This document shows positions 5,301 through 5,441 of a DNA stretch of 5,441 nucleotides, in pieces; within the stretch, counting starts at the first letter, position 1, and every line of letters begins with the position of its first letter. Source of the DNA: Elusimicrobiota bacterium (GTDB taxonomy: Bacteria; Elusimicrobiota; Elusimicrobia; UBA1565; UBA9628). Under the pieces are notes generated by a model. It ran no database searches, was not told where the DNA came from, and was given only the letters and a program-made list of their open reading frames with translations. Made by a program: the position numbers and the translations under genes. The DNA lies in the NCBI GenBank assembly GCA_023700845.1, contig JAMPYD010000164.1, positions 1 through 5,441 of the forward strand, in the 5' to 3' direction.

Positions 5301-5441
5301 GTGGACTGGAAGAAGGCCTTCGCCGATATCGAAGGCGCTGCCGTGCACTTTGGAGGAACGGAGGCGCTCCAAGCAGCGGCGGCGTCTGCGCTCCTGCCTA
5401 TCCGCATCGGAGGGGAGGAAGTCCGCGGCAAGGAATCCCTC
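5301..5441 (+). CDS. Barstar-like ribonuclease inhibitor, N-terminal 47 residues only
   Basis: The frame opens at GTG 5301, 2 bp after the ribonuclease stop, and runs off the right edge. An in-frame TGA at 5256-5258 leaves GTG as the first reasonable start (a CTG at 5295 is the only rival). The product begins (M)DWKKAFADIEGAAVHFGG and reaches 'PIRIGGEEVRGKESL' (33-47). That resembles the first beta-strand and helix of barstar-family proteins, where a strand with 'v-x-G-x-x-v-x-d/g-K-x-x-L' precedes the conserved 'FP-x-x-F/Y-G-x-N-W-D-A-L' segment, which would lie just outside the window. No signal peptide: it would act in the cytoplasm, shielding the cell from unexported RNase. No clear Shine-Dalgarno is present, so translation is probably coupled to the RNase gene. 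The assignment leans partly on the neighbour. Confidence 0.75.
   Translation, partial: MDWKKAFADIEGAAVHFGGTEALQAAAASALLPIRIGGEEVRGKESL

Overview
The window is GC-rich, densely packed DNA from a bacterium with an outer membrane: it carries a TonB-dependent receptor, a periplasmic-type FMN-binding protein and Sec signal peptides. I cannot name the genus. The codon use and Ala/Pro/Ser-rich secreted-protein style would fit a high-GC environmental lineage such as Elusimicrobiota or a proteobacterium, but that is a guess.

Layout. (1) 1-715, minus strand: the start of an unrecognised gene and, upstream of it, an FMN-binding-domain protein whose flavin-attachment motif looks degraded. (2) 723-800: a short decayed relic of the 3' end of a TonB receptor gene, minus strand, directly in front of the FMN-binding gene. 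(3) 824-2330, plus strand: a compact mercury-type module with a MerR operator/promoter, merR, a fused MerT-MerP transporter, and a cysteine-rich CopZ-like iron-sulfur metallochaperone. No mercuric reductase (merA) is present in the window. (4) 2375-4528, minus strand: an intact TonB-dependent receptor of the siderophore-receptor type. (5) 4530-4661, minus strand: a clear TPP (THI-box) riboswitch, followed by a perfect 9-bp hairpin that buries the receptor's Shine-Dalgarno sequence. (6) 4762-5441, plus strand: a secreted guanyl-specific ribonuclease of the RNase Sa/barnase class, followed at once by the start of a barstar-like inhibitor gene that leaves the window.

How the parts fit together. 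The riboswitch indicates that the receptor is made when thiamine pyrophosphate is scarce. Its substrate is therefore more likely thiamine or a thiamine precursor than a ferric siderophore. The last ~55 bp of the receptor gene plus trailer (2364-2418) recur as a direct repeat (723-777, 48 of 55 identical) on the other side of the mercury module. This suggests that a receptor/FMN-binding operon, or a tandem copy of one, was broken up by the module. The ribonuclease and barstar form a toxin/immunity-type pair with its own promoter, divergent from the receptor.

The most interesting points are the TPP-controlled receptor with a readable translational switch, the receptor relic flanking the mer module, the missing merA, the lost flavinylation residue, and the RNase/barstar pair with a possibly leaderless mRNA.
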